Assembly (NCBI GenBank): GCA_018398805.1 | Contig: JAGFBZ010002033.1 | Span: 3,371,501 to 3,435,500 of the forward strand | Direction of reading: 5' to 3' | DNA length: 64,000 bases | Origin: Hirundichthys speculiger | Taxonomy: Eukaryota; Chordata; Actinopteri; Beloniformes; Exocoetidae | Part shown: positions 59,213-64,000 of the stretch, piece by piece | Layout: every line of letters starts with the position of its first letter | How positions within the stretch are numbered: position 1 is the stretch's first letter | The notes under the pieces: generated by a model | Database searches by the model: none | The model's input: only the letters and a program-made list of their open reading frames with translations | What the model was told of the DNA's origin: nothing | Made by a program: the position numbers and the translations under genes

Positions 59213-59260
59213 GCAGGGGGCTGAATTCTCCTTTAGACATAGGCTAAAAAATTAAATCCG

Positions 59261-59501
59261 GGAATAAAGTCGCTGCTCCTCCACATCCAGAGGAGCCATT
59301 TGAGGTGGCACCTCCCTTGGGAGGTGTTCCCAACCCAGAGAATGCCTTGAGGCAGACTTAGGACACGTTGGAGAGATTATATTTCTCTGCAGGCCTTGGT
59401 GTACTCCCTGAGGAGGGGCAGATGGGTAGAGGGAGGTCTGGGCCTTTCTGTGTAGGCTGCTGCCCCCATGGGCCGAACCTGGATAAGCAGAAGTTAATGA
59501 A
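59261..59501 (+). mobile_element. LINE 3' fragment, second copy
   Basis: GAATAAAGTCGCTGCTCCTC, GGAGGTGTTCCCAACCC, GTTGGAGAGATTATATTTC (reads W-R-D-Y-I-S) and GAGGGAGGTCTGGGCC precede the ending GGATAAGCAGAAGTTAATGA. Order and wording match 61-288, with extra 5' sequence and an internal deletion of the R-M-P-P-G part. No open frame remains. Confidence 0.75.
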
Positions 59502-62500
59502 TAGAGGGGACGGATTAATTTATTTGCACGTTTCACACCAAAGCGTGTTCATCTCTGGGTCACAGAAGCCATCTCTTTCCTAAGTGCTTTTCTGGTATTT
59601 ATACGTACATGAATATTACTGTTTGAACAGATGAATGTAGGACTTTCAGGCATCTGGAAATTTTACCCAAGGATATAAACAGGCTTGCAAAAGTCCACAG
59701 AACTTTCCTTGATGTCTTTTTTGTTTTATTTTCATTTTCTTTCATCCAATGAGGCCGTGGTATTTGAAGATGTGCCTTGAGATACATCCACAGGTATACC
59801 ACCAGTTAACTCAAATGTCAGTCAGCCTGCCAGAGGCTTCTAATGCCAAAACATGATCACGTGCAATCTCCAAGCTCTTTAAGGCCACAGTCAACTTCAT
59901 GTATGCAAATTTCCGACATCAACAAATAAAACTGTATTTATCTTTTTCTAAAGTGTGTTAATGTCTGGTTGTAACTGTACATGCCGTTGCTGAGTTTCTA
60001 TACCATTCCTGGCATATGTGGTTCTCACTTAATTTATATTTGTCGCCTGTAAAAGGGACAATTGTTGGAGTTAAACGTTGATTTTCTTTCAGTCATTCAT
60101 ATTAACTTTTGTTGTAATTTAGAATAATGTTTGTAATTGGACCCCAGCAGGCCTGGACCCTCCGGATGAATTTAAAACCCTCGAAGATATTTGGAGTATT
60201 TGGGGGCGGGTGGCATGTTTGTTATGAGATGTGCTGTTCTGAGCACAGCTAACAAGCCACACAGCCACATGTCCTGCCGTCTCGCTGTTTGCTAAGGGTG
60301 TTGTGAGACGAAGAGCTGTACAAAATATTACGCTACCCCAGTTTCCATGGATACCACACCTGGTTTGACATGAAGTCATGCATGCACTGTCTGGATTGAG
60401 CCGGCCATATGAGATAGAGGACATCTCTTTAAGATCCTGTGTAACTCATAAAACAAGGGGCTGAGAAAACACTATAATGGAACTGTTCATCACCGAAACA
60501 TGTTATCACATTTCATCCTGTTTAATTCTCCCAGCCTGCAGTGATGCACAAAGATGTTGACTTTTCTTTCTTGTTGATCTCCCATTTGGGTCAATAGTCA
60601 AATGTTTGACAGTCTACAGATGCAATCGATTTTATTCTCTGTCTCACCATTTAAATCCTTTATAGGCTTTTCACATTCACTGCCTCCATTTCCTATTCCC
60701 TCTGCTCAGCATGCATGAAGCGGACAACACCGGGAGACCAGAGATCCATAATCCCCCTACAGGAAAGAAGTGGATGACTTTAATGATTTAAATCTTGTCA
60801 ATGAGCACTTTCTCTGATTTGAAATGAGAATTCTGAAGGCTTGCTGGAATCATCCCAAAACAGAACCACACTCAACACATTAGCATTCCCTGAAGTCAAT
60901 GGTCATTGACTGCTGAAAATAGGTGCTTAATCATTTTTAATTAGGGATAATCAGACATCTTGTCCATTCTCATTTTGAAAGGGCAAAACCGAGGTCTGTA
61001 ATAAACAAAGTTCTTGGCTTGACAATCTTATTTAAATCCTTTGAATATGACAACATTGTGAGTTTAAGATATTTTCCTTGTAGATGTCAGATCGGTCAAC
61101 ATTCTTAAACCACACATAATTACTGCATCAACAGAAGAAGAGGAATTTATTTATAAAAGCATTTTAAGTATCAGTGTTCTGAAGCTCTTTTGTTGTGTTC
61201 CAAAAACACTGACAGAAAATTAAAAAAAAGAAGAAACTGAGAGTGATGTTTGGACTGGGTGTGGCAGGGCAGTCTCTTTCACGCTGGTATCTCTTAGTAA
61301 TGAGGCCCTGTGAAGCCGAGGCTCTCACCCCTCGCTGGGCCCTCATACATCATTAATGCTCCCACATCATAGTCCTGATAATTACCGGGGACGTGAATGT
61401 CACCTCAGTCGCACCTCCTCAGCAGAGGCTGACAGCAAAAGGTCTGTGGTCTGCCAGACGTGCCATGAGTTCTGCATCTCACATGCAGTGTTTGCACGCA
61501 CACACTCTCTTAGTTACTCTCACAAACAAAACAATTCTGCCCAAAGTGAACCATATGTGTCCTCTTCTTCTAATCAAAACACATGGGACGCTAGACTCCT
61601 CTGGATTTGTTCCAGCTGGCTGCTCAACTTAAAAAGTCAGATAAAAAAGTCAGTTCATTCAGTTTACAAAATATCACATTTTTGTTTCACTTCTTTTTAC
61701 AGTGTTGATTTATAGTGACCTCCAAAGTGTTTTTGTTGATTTTATCCAGATTCTAAAATGTTGTCCCTGAGATTTTGGTCTATATTCTACAGTTTAATTT
61801 CCATATCATTACTGAGGAGGTGAATTCAATGTAACTCTGCTTCTCAAACACAGTTTTTCAGTTAATTGAATTAAATTGATTTGTACCTTATCAATCCACA
61901 AGGGGAAACTACATTGTTGGAAAGCAGGAAGTGTTTCATGCTTAGAATCTCCAGAAATTAAAAGCATTGAGCTGCTGCGTTTGCAGCTTGGCAGCTTTTA
62001 GCAGATGATGTCACATGCAGCATCAGGTAACAGTTAAATTAAAGATGGACAGAAAGTAAGCACTGATAGCAGAGGACACTACCTGGGGAGCAGAGATGCT
62101 CCTTTACAGTAACACATCCAGGCTTGCATTTTGCAAACCAGCACTATAATCCCTCCCCTTTTTGGTATAGCACCTGCTTGCAGGTGTGCTTGCAGTTTAT
62201 TTCTCATAGTGCATCCTTGCTCGCTGCTTTACTCCTGTCCTATTTCCTCGACATTTCCTCTTCAACCTATCTGGACTTTGGGTCTCATTCTGGAGATTAA
62301 CTTGTCTTTTGAAAGCTCAGTCAGCTGCTCCCACATGTAAACAAGTTTCCTGTTGTCATGGCTACTTATCATGCTGAAAAGTACCAGAATTTGCAGCAAA
62401 AATCTTAGCAAGACTGCATCCAAGCTGGCAAATTCATGCTTCTTTTAGAAGAAAAAAAAGCACAGCAGAGAATCTAAAGATTATGGAAAAAAAAACATAT

Positions 62501-64000
62501 TGTAAAACATTGTGAAACCTACTGTAATAGAATAGAATTATACGTGTGTTAGTTTAGGCTACATCTTCCAAAATTACATCTGAGACCTGTCTACAGTACT
62601 GTTAAAGGAGGTTGCTTCCCCTTCAAGGGGCAAAGCAAAGCGGCTACCACAGCTGTAGGTATTATACCAATGAGTTGTCTGCCCGAAATATTTATCCCAC
62701 TTGCTTGAACATGGTGTCACTTGAGGTATTTTCTTCAATTTTGGCTCAAGCACATAGATGTGCTGGTAAGATTTTTTGTGATCAAAGGACGTTGACTCTT
62801 TCACTTCACTCTCTTTTCAGGAAATCTAGCCTGTGCCAGGAGATTATCCAATTTCAAATCTTTTCAGACAGCAGTGCTTCCAGTTCTTTTCAAAATGCAG
62901 ATTGCTCATCACTTTCGGTGCCAGAGAGTCAGTGACAAAGTGTGGAAATCCTTCAGGAAACGTTGGTGTTACAGAATTGACAATAATTCACTGCGCACAA
63001 CACTCAAAAAAAAAAAATAGAAAAAATGGTGTCATTATCAAAGGCAAACTGACAATAACAAATTAAACATGTGTCAATGTTGGCGCAATGTGCTCATGGA
63101 ACTGCATTTACACCAAGTTTAAGCAAAACCTTTTTTTTTAGCATGCTGAATACAGTTGAACTATTTACTAATATTAAAATAAAATAAAAAAAGATCAAAG
63201 AAGTCCTCATTGTAGCTTCCAACTGAAAAATGTTAATGAACAGAAACTGAATACAAATAAAATTATGTAAATTCTCAACTCTCTGTATGGATTGATACCA
63301 ATTCTATGAAGAAATATGTTCTGCTGTTTGGAAGCACTGATCATTTAAAGCATAATTTAAACTCATTTCAGCAAAGCAATTATCTCATAAATGTGGTTGT
63401 TGTGGCTCTGATGGTTGTGCTAACTTTGCAACCGCCACCTCCTTAGTCATGATTTGTGTAAATGAGAACATGTGTATATTGGAGTTGGCAGTTTAAGTGC
63501 CATACAGCTGTCCAATTAAGCATGACTTATGCATATATTATTTCAAAGAGTTAAGATAAACCGTCAAAAAGCTTTTGTGATTAACTCCAAAGGTATAATT
63601 ATCATTTGCCAGGTGAGGAATGATATCGTCTGGCTGCTTGCATCTTTCTATGTTGTAATATAATGACAGCATGGGGCTGCACACTGGGAACTTTTCACAT
63701 CCAGATTACAGAAATGCTTCTTCTGATTAGTTGCATTAAACATGTGCAACTCATTTGTTTGAAAGAAAACTTCAAGATGTCTTAAGTTGTCTTATGTCTC
63801 ATCTTTTCCTGAGACTAATTCGCCAACAAAATGGCAACTTTTTCCTATTGTGCCGACAGGAAAATCTAGAGGCAGAAGACAATGTTTCCAGATGGTCCAC
63901 ATATTTCACATCACATTTTCTGACAATGTAGAAAGCGGGTTAAGATCCTGCTTCCCTTTCATGCCATTTTACTTTTTTTCTCAAGAAATTGAGGTTAAAA
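59502..64000. other. Unclassified non-coding sequence
   Basis: No exon, RNA gene or recognisable element. A-runs at 62474-62493 and 63007-63017. Short frames on both strands carry no motif. The 60180-60420 part is GC-balanced and non-repetitive. Confidence 0.5.

Overview
The window reads as non-coding vertebrate nuclear DNA, most likely from a teleost fish. It is AT-rich, full of homopolymer runs and di/tri/tetranucleotide microsatellites, and has no long open frames beyond short random ones. The interspersed repeats are the mixture typical of ray-finned fish: several Tc1/mariner remnants, hAT-type non-autonomous elements, a piggyBac-like element, LINE fragments of at least three kinds, and a dispersed repeat that begins GGCACGG-like. 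I found no host protein-coding exon, tRNA, rRNA or CRISPR that I can defend. This is probably intergenic sequence or a very long intron.

Layout. 0-2.5 kb: a LINE 3' fragment, then unclassified sequence. 2.5-3.3 kb: a long (TA)n tract and AT-rich DNA. 3.3-9.9 kb: mostly unclassified, with one reverse-oriented dispersed repeat (7.4-7.66 kb) and a compact near-perfect hairpin at 8.89 kb. 9.96-10.5 kb: the broken 3' end of a LINE with a CCHC/restriction-like endonuclease C terminus. 12-17.3 kb: a dispersed repeat, a hAT-like end and two old Tc1/mariner copies from different families. 17.3-42 kb: largely unclassified, with microsatellites, a hAT MITE (22.4-22.65 kb), an inverted-end repeat (29.5-29.93 kb), a 27-bp minisatellite (32.96-33.04 kb) and one unexplained open frame (37.24-37.6 kb, minus strand).

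42.07-45.01 kb is the most structured part. A cluster of about 117-bp units in both orientations abuts a 5'-truncated, frame-shifted piggyBac-like transposase. The element's 3' end stops exactly at a TTAA, and the same repeat unit resumes there. A LINE reverse transcriptase fragment and a second copy of the 29.5-kb repeat, itself carrying an insertion, follow. 50.2-51.05 kb holds a palindromic MITE and two further repeat fragments. 55.97-59.5 kb is a second dense cluster: LINE endonuclease domain, LTR-like sequence, 36-bp tandem repeat, hAT element with an 8-bp target duplication (7/8 matching), another DNA-transposon end, (TA)n, a minus-strand Tc1 transposase and a LINE 3' fragment. The remainder to 64 kb is unclassified.

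No genes work together here in a pathway sense; all recognisable coding sequence is decayed transposon. Family assignments rest on recognised protein motifs and remembered consensus patterns, not on a search.
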